NCBI GenBank assembly: GCA_965602635.1
Contig: CBFCZU010000014.1
Coordinates: 1-31,609 of the forward strand
Length of the DNA stretch: 31,609 bases
Direction of reading: 5' to 3'
Source of the DNA: CBFCZU01 sp965602635
Lineage (GTDB): Bacteria; Planctomycetota; Phycisphaerae; SM23-33
Of the stretch, positions 1 to 6,892 are shown piece by piece (the stretch's first letter is position 1; every line of letters begins with the position of its first letter). The position numbers and the translations under genes were made by a program. The notes beneath the pieces are model-generated. The model saw only the letters and a list, made by a program, of their open reading frames with translations, searched no databases and was not told the origin of the DNA.

Positions 1-4
1 GTAC

Positions 5-31
5 GATCGGGGCAACGGCGCTGCCCCGATC
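5..31. repeat. perfect hairpin at the left edge
   Basis: A perfect 10-bp inverted repeat (GATCGGGGCA at 5-14, TGCCCCGATC at 22-31) encloses a 7-nt loop. No T-run follows on either strand, so it is not a classical intrinsic terminator. It may be the 3' structure of a gene beyond the edge or a REP-like palindrome. Confidence 0.5.
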
Positions 32-79
32 CCCGCCTGGGCGACTTCCGGCCCGGCGGGCCGGCGGACAGTAGGCTCT

Positions 80-150
80 GGTGGCACAGGCTTGTAGCCT
101 GTGCACGCGGGCCGGCTGTCCAGGCGCACAGGTTGGAAACCTGTGCCACC
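80..150. repeat. nested double palindrome (REP-like)
   Basis: Two near-identical 21-nt hairpins sit inside a larger inverted repeat. Hairpin 1 (84-104) has 9-bp arms starting GCACAGGCT and loop TGT. Hairpin 2 (126-146) has 9-bp arms starting GCACAGGTT and loop GGA. The outer arms are GGTGGCACAGG (80-90) and CCTGTGCCACC (140-150). This inverted pair of related hairpins is the layout of REP/BIME elements. That these repeats are dispersed in the genome is inferred. The rest of 1-322 holds no gene I can support. Confidence 0.6.
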
Positions 151-322
151 GCGGTCAGTACCCCCAAAACCCTAATGCACCCGGAGACCGCCCCGCCCTT
201 GCTGCCCGCCTCCGGGCACGGTAGAATCGCATCCACGATAGGGCGGGGCGGGGGACTTCATTTCCGGTCCCCGGCAGCTTTGTCCCTTTGTCCCACGCCA
301 TGTAGATGATTGAAAGGACGTT

Positions 323-1195
323 ATGATGCAAAGGGCATTTCTACTGCTGGGCTCGATCCTTATCCTGGGGGCCCTGGAGATGGGCGTCGCGGAGAAGGGA
401 GACGAGATGCCCCAGACCATGGAGGCGACCTCGTCGCGCCCCAGCAGCATCAAAGCTCACGTCTTAGTGGAGCGTCCGAAGGGTGCGCCAATGCCGGCAT
501 TCAGCGGCAGCGGCTGGGGGCTGGATCAAAAATTAGTGGCGATCAAGTCCTCCGCGCTGAGGGATAAGAGCATTGTAGCTGTGCACATTCCTGGCGATTA
601 CGTGAGAACCGCCGCGCTCTCGGAGTATGTGCCCAGGACGAAGGCTGATGGGAAGCGCTACCGGTGCTTCTACCAGGACTTCGGGACAGCCTATGGCTCA
701 CTGTCGGGCATTGCGAGCGACAGGCCTGTCGTTCTCGGGATTGCGCGAGTGCTTGAAGAAAAGAAGGTCGACGTCCACATCAGGCGGAAAGGATCTGTCG
801 TTGCGCAGTGGAAGGGGAGCGCGGAGGCGAACTTCTATACCGTGAGTATCCGGGCAGAGGACGGCCACTTCTGGCAAAAGCTGTGTGTGTGCACAACAAA
901 TCAAGCGCGGTTCAGCATCACGAGAATGAATCTGGCCAAGACATTCGGGCTATATGAGTGGTCCATGGGCAATGAAAACATATCTTTGAGTGCTGTGGGC
1001 ATGACGCGGTCGGGGAAGCTGGCGAACCTCAACTACCGTCTACGGATAGACGTCGTGGGATTCAGCAAATCATATGTACCCGTCTACGCGGCCAGTTCCG
1101 GGCCCGTGGAGTATGTGGTCGAGGATGACGCCGAGAAGCGGGCATGTATGCCGCCGAAGGTGGGAGGCGACCGAAAGAAGGACAAGCCTCGTTAG
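323..1195 (+). CDS. exported hypothetical protein
   Basis: The predicted protein has 290 residues and I do not recognise its family. Residues 1-23 look like a signal peptide: a hydrophobic LLLGSILILGALEMGVA core before a charged EKGDE segment. The mature part is mixed and beta-rich, with no visible catalytic motif or repeat. The start is the first of two adjacent ATGs at 323; AAAGGA (313-318) lies 4 nt upstream of it and 7 nt upstream of the second. A weak promoter (TTGTCC 280-285, N17, TAGATG 303-308) is possible. Base use stands out: many A/T-ending codons, for example around 520-560 and 950-1000, unlike the strongly G/C-ending neighbours. This hints at recent acquisition or weak selection. 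The gene stands alone and ends convergently against the Mut7-C gene. Confidence 0.7.
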   Translation: MMQRAFLLLGSILILGALEMGVAEKGDEMPQTMEATSSRPSSIKAHVLVERPKGAPMPAFSGSGWGLDQKLVAIKSSALRDKSIVAVHIPGDYVRTAALSEYVPRTKADGKRYRCFYQDFGTAYGSLSGIASDRPVVLGIARVLEEKKVDVHIRRKGSVVAQWKGSAEANFYTVSIRAEDGHFWQKLCVCTTNQARFSITRMNLAKTFGLYEWSMGNENISLSAVGMTRSGKLANLNYRLRIDVVGFSKSYVPVYAASSGPVEYVVEDDAEKRACMPPKVGGDRKKDKPR

Positions 1196-1203
1196 CCGGG
1201 TGC

Positions 1204-1262
1204 CATGCCCTGCCCCACGGGCTGGGCATGCATCGGCCCTCCCGGCGACGGAAGGCGTCGCC
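1204..1262. terminator. two hairpins between convergent genes
   Basis: The first hairpin (1204-1230) has arms CATGCCC/GGGCATG, a T-T mismatch, inner arms GCCC/GGGC and loop CAC. The second pairs GGCGACG (1244-1250) with CGTCGCC (1256-1262). They lie between the convergent stops at 1195 and 1283, the right place for a bidirectional terminator. Neither has a U-tract, so a REP-like repeat is equally possible. Confidence 0.4.
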
Positions 1263-1282
1263 TGATAGAAAAGCCCCCGCTT

Positions 1283-1762
1283 CTAGCCGGTGGCGGTCTT
1301 GTCAAGCGTGGCGGAGATTCTTCGCCAGTGCGAGCCTTTCCAGAGCAGCTTGGCGCAGCGGGTGCAGCGCCAGAAACGCTCGCAGGCGGCGAAGGCCCTG
1401 GCCGGGGCCTCGTGGCGGACGGAGTCTTTGGTCACCTCGGCCAGCTCGCCCCCGCAGGCCATGCAGCGGGGGTCCGGGCGGACGGGCAGGGCCAGCTCCC
1501 TCACGACGAATGCCAGTTGCCCCGGCTTGTCCAGCTCGCGGGGGATGAACAGCGCCTTGACGGTCTTGTGCCTGATGATGTTCCGCTCGAAGAGGCCGCC
1601 GTCGCTGGAGAGGAGCGTCGCCCCGGTCCTCAGCGCCCTGTGGATGAGGTCGCGGTCGTCCACGTCGCGGGCGAACTCGGCGTCATAACCGGCTGCGCGG
1701 AGCCAGCGCGCCAGCCCACCCAGCATCGCGTCGCAGAGGAATTCCGGGGCGCAGGGTGTCAC
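1283..1762 (-). CDS. Mut7-C RNase domain protein (PIN-like plus zinc ribbon)
   Basis: This matches the Mut7-C (DUF82) family, stand-alone bacterial and archaeal versions of the C-terminal domain of animal Mut-7 exonuclease, predicted to be PIN-fold RNases. The N-terminus reads FLCDAMLGGLARWLRAAGYD, with the expected metal-binding Asp at residue 11. A second acidic motif, SSDGG, places Asp at 54. The C-terminal zinc ribbon uses CxxC pairs at 100/103 and 133/136, followed by the typical WKGSHW segment. I chose the GTG at 1762 (159 aa) because it puts the family core at the very N-terminus. The longer frame to a TTG at 1807 only adds residues read from a foldback repeat. No clear ribosome binding site is visible. 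The substrate is unknown. Confidence 0.8.
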   Translation of the reverse strand: MTPCAPEFLCDAMLGGLARWLRAAGYDAEFARDVDDRDLIHRALRTGATLLSSDGGLFERNIIRHKTVKALFIPRELDKPGQLAFVVRELALPVRPDPRCMACGGELAEVTKDSVRHEAPARAFAACERFWRCTRCAKLLWKGSHWRRISATLDKTATG

Positions 1763-1793
1763 GGGCGAATGATACGGCCGGGCAAAGGCGAAT

Positions 1794-1947
1794 GCGACAC
1801 AGAGCAACAGAGCAAGAGAGGAACTTGAAGAAATTGAGACACGAAGAAGAGCAGCAAGAACAGAGCACGGCGGATGCGGTCACTTCCCGAAGCAACTACT
1901 TCTGTGAGTCTCTCAATCCTCTCCTCTTCTCTGCGCCTCTGTGTCGC
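1794..1947. mobile_element. 154-bp MITE-like foldback element
   Basis: Perfect 11-bp terminal inverted repeats (GCGACACAGAG at 1794-1804, CTCTGTGTCGC at 1937-1947) bound the segment. The similarity continues imperfectly for about 30 bp inward on both sides: purine-rich on the left, pyrimidine-rich on the right. The sequence is much less GC-rich than its surroundings and carries no gene of its own. No target-site duplication is evident. The element supplies the last residues of the beta-propeller gene. Mobility is inferred only from shape. Confidence 0.55.
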
Positions 1948-3209
1948 GTGGTTACTCGGCGGGGAGTGACCTTCAGCAGGATGGGCGTCGAGCCACCGCC
2001 CCAGACGGGCTCCTTGCCGGTGACGTAGAAGTTGCCCGCGCGGTCGCGCGTCGCCGAGCCGAAGAGCATGCTCATGCTGTGCCAGAGAGACTTCTCGCCG
2101 CTGATCTCGAACGGCAGGGCGCGGGATTTCCTGGTCTTCAGGTCGTACACAACCCACTCGTAATCCCGCCGCCGCCGCTTGGCCACGCCCATGAGGTATC
2201 GCCCGGAGGCATCGCTGAACAGCGAGCTGCTGTAGCTCCGCCCGCCGGAGTGGAACCAGCCGAGGTTCCTGAGCCTGGCCGGGCGGTTGCCGCGCGGCAC
2301 CACCAGCGACAGGTAGCCGGCGTGGGTCAGGAAGGCGGTCGAGCCGTCGGGCAGCGGCTGGAGGGAGAGGATGCCGTGCGCGTGCATCGGCGAGCCCGTC
2401 GTCAGGTAGTTCTTCAGCGGCGTCTCGGCCACCTGCCGCAGCGAGGTGTCGAGCTCGACGAGCGTGGCGACGGGGCGCTTGCTCTTGCCGGCCTTGACGC
2501 GCGGCACGTACACGTGCCCGCGGGCGTCGGCGATGATGTTGCGGCTGATGTGCCCGCCCATGGAGCCGACCTTCAGGCGGCGGTGTTTGCCGGTCTGGCG
2601 GTCGTACTGGTAGAGCACGTGGCCCCAGTAGCCCAGGGCGTAGAAGTATCGCCCGGCCCCGGCGGCGGCGATGAGCGGCTCGTCGGTGGCCAGCAGGTGC
2701 TCCCAGCGGTTCTCGCGGATGCGGTAGCGCCACATGTGCCCGCCCCAGGTGGGCTGGATTTCCCTGGCCTGGTTCTCGTCGTTCTCGTCCATGGAGGCGA
2801 AGTACAGGTGCCCGTCGTCGGCGGCGATGATCCGGGTGTGGATCTTCATCTGCATCTCGCCGTCGCGATGGACGCCGGCCAGCTTGAGCTGTGAGACGAC
2901 GTCGCCGCGGTCGATCACCTTGCCGGTGGTCGGGACGTACTCGAACAGGTGGGCCGTGGGGTGCTTGCGGCTGTGGCCGCAGACGGCGAACCAGACGTGC
3001 CCGCGGGCGTCGCAGCCGGTGGCGCCCCAGATGGCGAACATGCCGGGGAACTCGGGGATGGCGACGCGGGCGACTTCCGGCGCGGCATAGCGCACGCCCG
3101 CGACATAGCGCACGGCGGGACGGGAACTCGCGGCCGGGGCGCCGGCCCGCCCCAGACCGACGAACATCACGCCCGCGACCAGGCCGCAAAGCACGTTTCG
3201 CACTGACAC
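1896..3209 (-). CDS. secreted beta-propeller-like protein
   Basis: The product is a 437-residue exported protein. The N-terminus (residues 1-28, NVLCGLVAGVMFVGLG core) is a signal peptide. The rest is a run of similar blades with motifs such as DARGHVWFAV, DDGHLYFAS, DARGHVYVPR and DRAGNFYVTG, the DxxGxxY pattern of NHL/SMP-30-like beta-propellers. No enzymatic residues can be assigned. A carbohydrate or surface-binding role would be a guess. The start is GTG at 3209 because AAGGAG (plus-strand 3215-3220) lies 5 nt upstream; an ATG at 3211 is out of frame. The last roughly 19 residues (from VTTRHRGAEKRRG) are encoded at the edge of and inside the 1794-1947 foldback element. The ancestral C-terminus probably ended near residue 418. 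The gene lies downstream of rny on the same strand. Confidence 0.75.
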   Translation of the reverse strand: MSVRNVLCGLVAGVMFVGLGRAGAPAASSRPAVRYVAGVRYAAPEVARVAIPEFPGMFAIWGATGCDARGHVWFAVCGHSRKHPTAHLFEYVPTTGKVIDRGDVVSQLKLAGVHRDGEMQMKIHTRIIAADDGHLYFASMDENDENQAREIQPTWGGHMWRYRIRENRWEHLLATDEPLIAAAGAGRYFYALGYWGHVLYQYDRQTGKHRRLKVGSMGGHISRNIIADARGHVYVPRVKAGKSKRPVATLVELDTSLRQVAETPLKNYLTTGSPMHAHGILSLQPLPDGSTAFLTHAGYLSLVVPRGNRPARLRNLGWFHSGGRSYSSSLFSDASGRYLMGVAKRRRRDYEWVVYDLKTRKSRALPFEISGEKSLWHSMSMLFGSATRDRAGNFYVTGKEPVWGGGSTPILLKVTPRRVTTRHRGAEKRRGLRDSQK

Positions 3210-3235
3210 ATGCGCTCCTTCTGCCCCGGTCGCGT

Positions 3236-4822
3236 CTACCTGGCGTACTCCACGCAGCGAACCTCGCGGATGAGGGTGACCCTCACCTCGCCGGGGTACT
3301 GCATTTCCTCCTCGATCCGCTTGGCGATGTCGCGGGCGACCTTGGCCGAGAGGCGGTCGTCAACGTTCTCGGCATCGACGAGCACGCGGACCTCGCGGCC
3401 GGCCTGGATGGCGTAGGCCTGCTTGACGCCCTCGAAGGCGGTGGCGATTGCCTCGAGCTTCTCCAGCCGCTGGACGTAACGCTGGAGCGTCTCGCGGCGG
3501 GCGCCCGGGCGCGACGCGCTGATGGCGTCGGCGGCGGAGACGATGGCCGTGTAGATGAATTTCGTCTCGACCTCGCCGTGGTGCCCGGCGGCCGACTCGA
3601 CCACCTCGTCGCGCTCGCCGTAGCGCTTGCACAGGTCGGCTCCGATCTGCGGATGCCCGCCCTCGACCTCGTGGTCCACGGCCTTGCCCACGTCGTGCAA
3701 CAGGCCGCAGCGGCGGGCCAGCCTGCCGTCGGCGCCGATCTCCTCGGCGATCATCTGGGAGAGGTAGCCGACCTCCATCGAATGCTTCAGGACGTTCTGC
3801 CCGTAGCTTGTGCGGTAGTGCAGCCGCCCCAGCAGGTTCAGCAGCTTGGCGTGCACGCCGCGGATGTTGGCGTCCACCAGGGCCTGCTTGCCGAGGTCGG
3901 CGATGTGGCGGTCGATCTCCTTCCGGGTCTCGGCGATGACCTCCTCGATCCGCCCGGGGTGGATCCGCCCGTCGCGGATCAGCCGCTCGAGCCCCAGACG
4001 GGCGACCTCGCGCCGGACCGGGTCGAACGCAGAGACCACCACCACGCCGGGCGTGTCGTCAACGATCACGTCCACGCCGGTGGCCTTCTCGAAGGCGCGG
4101 ATGTTCCGGCCCTCGCGCCCGATCACCCGCCCCTTCATGTCGTCGGAGGGGATGTCAACGGTCGAGACGGTCGATTCGCAGGTGTGCTCGGCGGCGTACC
4201 GCTGGATGGCCGTGCTGATGATCTCGCGGGAGCGGGTCTCGGCCTCCTCCTCGGCCTGCTCGAGCCTGCGCTGGACCAACTGGTCCGCCTCGTGCTCGAT
4301 CTCGTTGCGGACCTCCTCGAGCAACTGATTCCTGGCCTCCTCGACCGACATGTTGGCGACCTTCATCAACTGGCTCTTCTGCTGGCCGATCAGGTCGTTG
4401 AGCTGGCGGTCCTTGACGGCCAGCGCCTTCTCGCGCTCGTTGATCGCCCTGTCGGCCATGTCCACCGACCGCTCCTTGGCCGAGAGGGTTTCCATCTTGT
4501 GGTCGATCATGTCCTCGCGCTTGGAGACGCGCCTTTCCTCCGTGCGGAGGTCGCCGCGGACGCTCTTTGTCTCGGCGTCGAACTCCTCGCGGCGTCGGAT
4601 GAACTCGCTCTTTGCCTCCACCTCGGCCTGCGCCATGATGCGTTCGGCGTCGGCCTTGGCTGCGGAGATCTGGTCCTGAATTTCTTTCTCGAGTGAGGTT
4701 TTCTGGAGTTTTGCCAGCACCCAGCGGACGAAGGCGGTCCCCAGGCAGCCGATCACCAGCCCGATAACCATCGCGCCCACCAGCTCGGGCGTGATTACGG
4801 CGCCCAGCGCGTGTAGAGACAT
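3236..4822 (-). CDS. rny: ribonuclease Y
   Basis: RNase Y is the membrane-anchored endoribonuclease that initiates mRNA decay in many bacteria lacking RNase E. At 528 aa it has family-typical length. Domains in order: one transmembrane helix (about 14-34), a long coiled coil (about 40-205), a KH RNA-binding domain with GRVIGREGRN at 231-240, and an HD metal-dependent phosphohydrolase domain with the defining HD pair at 376-377 and GHH at 413-415. The C-terminal domain ends in a typical EVRVTLIRE segment. The ATG at 4822 is preceded by GGAAAGGA (plus-strand 4829-4836). The gene sits 26 nt upstream of the beta-propeller gene and may be co-transcribed with it. A good promoter lies about 600 nt upstream, implying a long, possibly regulatory leader. 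Confidence 0.97.
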   Translation of the reverse strand: MSLHALGAVITPELVGAMVIGLVIGCLGTAFVRWVLAKLQKTSLEKEIQDQISAAKADAERIMAQAEVEAKSEFIRRREEFDAETKSVRGDLRTEERRVSKREDMIDHKMETLSAKERSVDMADRAINEREKALAVKDRQLNDLIGQQKSQLMKVANMSVEEARNQLLEEVRNEIEHEADQLVQRRLEQAEEEAETRSREIISTAIQRYAAEHTCESTVSTVDIPSDDMKGRVIGREGRNIRAFEKATGVDVIVDDTPGVVVVSAFDPVRREVARLGLERLIRDGRIHPGRIEEVIAETRKEIDRHIADLGKQALVDANIRGVHAKLLNLLGRLHYRTSYGQNVLKHSMEVGYLSQMIAEEIGADGRLARRCGLLHDVGKAVDHEVEGGHPQIGADLCKRYGERDEVVESAAGHHGEVETKFIYTAIVSAADAISASRPGARRETLQRYVQRLEKLEAIATAFEGVKQAYAIQAGREVRVLVDAENVDDRLSAKVARDIAKRIEEEMQYPGEVRVTLIREVRCVEYAR

Positions 4823-5092
4823 CGCATATCCTTTCCGATGCCGGTTGGAGACAGGGCGGGCCTTGGCCGGGCAGGCAAACCCGGCGCCGTGCCGCCCGGA
4901 GGCGGGCCTAGTCGCGTACCCCTCAGGTCAGATTGAGTTCATGCAATTCCGGACGCGCCCCAAGCCGCGGGCAATCGCGCTCGCTCCCCGCCCCGCCGCC
5001 GCAGGCAAGCCAACTCGGCCGGCCGACGGGAAGCCCGGTTACTGTCACACACGCACTCAATCACGATTACTTCAACCACTTTGCTTGCCGTT

Positions 5093-5148
5093 GGTGCTCT
5101 ATGACCCGAAGGCCTCGTCCCGAGGGACGAATGATCGGCGTCCGCACC
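5093..5148 (-). ncRNA. candidate structured RNA element in the rny leader
   Basis: On the minus strand this segment can close with GGTGC/GCACC arms (5144-5148 with 5093-5097). Inside are a 16-bp perfect palindrome (5115-5130) that folds as CGTCC-CTCG-GGACG and a GGCC-TTCG-GGTC hairpin (5103-5114). The stable UUCG loop and a G-U pair favour the minus strand as the RNA. A further minus-strand hairpin, CGGAGC/GCTCCG, lies at 5263-5279. It matches no RNA class I can name. It could be a cis-regulatory leader of rny or part of an independent transcript. Confidence 0.35.
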
Positions 5149-5434
5149 GGGCTCGGCGCCCTTTGGCTTTCGGTTTCCGCCTCTAACGGCCCGGGGAGAG
5201 CAACGTTCTCGCCCGACCCGCTCATCGAGGGGCGGCGCCGTCGGTGTCGATCAACCGGCCAGCGGAGCATTTCGCTCCGGCGCTTCCCTGCACCAGGCCG
5301 GCGGATGGACGCCGGTTAACGCGACGGCCTACAACCCGCACTGTATCCTGGCCGTCACAACAGTTAGAAACCGTACAGTCGTACCTGCGATCGGGACGAA
5401 AAGTTCGCCCCGAAACGCCGTTTACTGCACAATA

Positions 5435-5463
5435 ACTTTATCGGCGAATCCTGCTTAGGTCAA
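5435..5463 (-). promoter_or_regulatory. sigma70-type promoter for rny or a leader RNA
   Basis: On the minus strand, TTGACC (plus 5458-5463), a 17-bp spacer and TAAAGT (plus 5435-5440) predict a start near 5428. The next gene on this strand, rny, begins at 4822, so the leader would be about 605 nt. The region 4823-5667 otherwise holds no gene. It contains this promoter, the structured segment and the divergent mscS promoter. Confidence 0.6.
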
Positions 5464-5614
5464 GATCATATTACGCCCGCCGGGCAAATATAGCTAAACC
5501 CATTCGCCGCAAGCTGTTGCGCCTGGCCGTCCCGCCGGCCCGCCCCGGGCCGACCGCCCTGGGCCCCTGCTGCCCCCGGCGGTGCCACGGCCCCCGCGCC
5601 CCGGCAATAGGCCC

Positions 5615-5643
5615 GTGACAAGCCCGCCCGGCGCTGATATAGT
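5615..5643 (+). promoter_or_regulatory. extended -10 promoter of mscS
   Basis: GTGACA (5615-5620), a 17-bp spacer and TATAGT (5638-5643) with an upstream TGA form an extended -10 promoter. The transcript should start near 5650, giving a leader of about 18 nt before the mscS ATG. The same TGATATAGT string occurs in the dnaE promoter. Confidence 0.7.
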
Positions 5644-5667
5644 CTCCGGCCGAAGGCGGGCCCGCTC

Positions 5668-6864
5668 ATGTGGATACTCGCGCAGACAACTCAGCCGGCC
5701 GCGGCCCAATGGTACGCGGCGGAGTTCCTCAACAACCCCCTCTGGAGTTGGGCCGCGCTGTTCGGCGCCCTGGTGGCCACGCTGGCCGTCGGGAGGCTGA
5801 TCTCCTTCATCCTCGCCGCCCATGGGGGCAAGCTCGTCGATGGCGGGCGGTTCGTCGCCCTGGGCATGGTGCTGCGCTGCCTGGCCAAGCCGGCCGGACT
5901 GATAATACTCGCCGGCGGGCTGTACTCGGCCGGGGCGTTCATGAAGCTCGACTACGTCCTCTACGTCGAGGGCGCGGGCGATGCGGCGAAGGTCAGGGAC
6001 CTCGGCTGGCTGTGGCTGGCGGCCTGCCGGACATTCGCCGCGCTGGCCATCGGCTGGGCCGTCTATCGCCTCGTGGACGTCCTCGAGTTCTTCCTGCTGC
6101 GATGGACCTCCAGGACGCGGACGCAACTCGACGACCAGCTCGTGCCCATCATCCGCAAGGCACTGCGGATCTTCACCGTGATCGTGGTGGTGCTGTTCGT
6201 CGCCCAGAACATATTCAGCATGAAGATAGGCCCGCTCCTGGCGGGGCTGGGCCTCGGCGGGCTGGCGTTCGCCCTGGCCGCCCAGGACCCGATCAAGAAC
6301 TTCTTCGGCTCGGTGACGATCTTCGCCGACCGCCCGTTCCAGATGGGCGAGCGGGTGAAGATCGGCGAGCACGACGGCACGGTCGAGGACGTGGGCTTCC
6401 GCTCCACACGCATCCGCACCCGCGCCGGGCACCTGGTGACCGTTCCGAACGCGATGGTGGCCGGCGCGCCGGTCGAGAACATCAGCCGGCGGCCATACAT
6501 CAGACGCGTGCTCAACGTCACCGTCACCTACGACACGCCGCCGGAGAAGATGAACCGGGCCGTCGATATCCTGCGCGAGATGGTCGCCGCCCGGAAGGAC
6601 CACTTCCCACCCGACAGGCCGGGGCAGGTGTACTTCAGCGAGTTCAACGCCGACAGCCTCAACATCGTGGCGTACTACTGGTTCACCCCGCCCGACTGGT
6701 GGGAGTACCTGGCCTTCACCCACGAGTTCAACATGGAGCTGCTGGAGCGATTCAACGCCGAGGGCATCGAGTTCGCCTTCCCCACCCAGACGCTGTACGT
6801 CAAGGGCGAGGGCCCGATCACGGCGGACGTGCGACTGGTGGACGGCGAGCGCGGGCGGAAGTGA
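5668..6864 (+). CDS. MscS-family mechanosensitive ion channel
   Basis: This is a small-conductance mechanosensitive channel homologue acting in the inner membrane to release solutes on hypo-osmotic shock. At 398 aa it has several hydrophobic helices (about 27-50, 70-92, 108-135, 165-190). The pore-lining helix is followed by the family motif GLGLGGLAFALAAQDPIKNF (about 193-212), then the beta domain (DRPFQMGERVKIG, VEDVGFRSTRIRT, VPNAMV) and a C-terminal alpha/beta cage domain. It is longer than E. coli MscS (286 aa), with an extra N-terminal helix pair. The ATG at 5668 follows a strong extended -10 promoter. The gene stands alone, divergent from rny, and ends 28 bp from the convergent DUF3160 gene. 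Confidence 0.93.
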   Translation: MWILAQTTQPAAAQWYAAEFLNNPLWSWAALFGALVATLAVGRLISFILAAHGGKLVDGGRFVALGMVLRCLAKPAGLIILAGGLYSAGAFMKLDYVLYVEGAGDAAKVRDLGWLWLAACRTFAALAIGWAVYRLVDVLEFFLLRWTSRTRTQLDDQLVPIIRKALRIFTVIVVVLFVAQNIFSMKIGPLLAGLGLGGLAFALAAQDPIKNFFGSVTIFADRPFQMGERVKIGEHDGTVEDVGFRSTRIRTRAGHLVTVPNAMVAGAPVENISRRPYIRRVLNVTVTYDTPPEKMNRAVDILREMVAARKDHFPPDRPGQVYFSEFNADSLNIVAYYWFTPPDWWEYLAFTHEFNMELLERFNAEGIEFAFPTQTLYVKGEGPITADVRLVDGERGRK

Positions 6865-6892
6865 TCTCACGCCGGGCGGCGGGGACGGACGC

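Noticed and set aside
2891..4696. 601-codon plus-strand frame antisense to rny
   Set aside because: Arg/Leu/Val/Asp-rich shadow with no motif; rny on the minus strand is unambiguous.
4823..5667. RNase P RNA, tmRNA, 6S or SRP RNA in the rny-mscS gap
   Set aside because: I looked for their conserved cores (AAAGTCC/ACAGAAA, CCA-ended tRNA-like end, GGAAGCAGCC) and found none.
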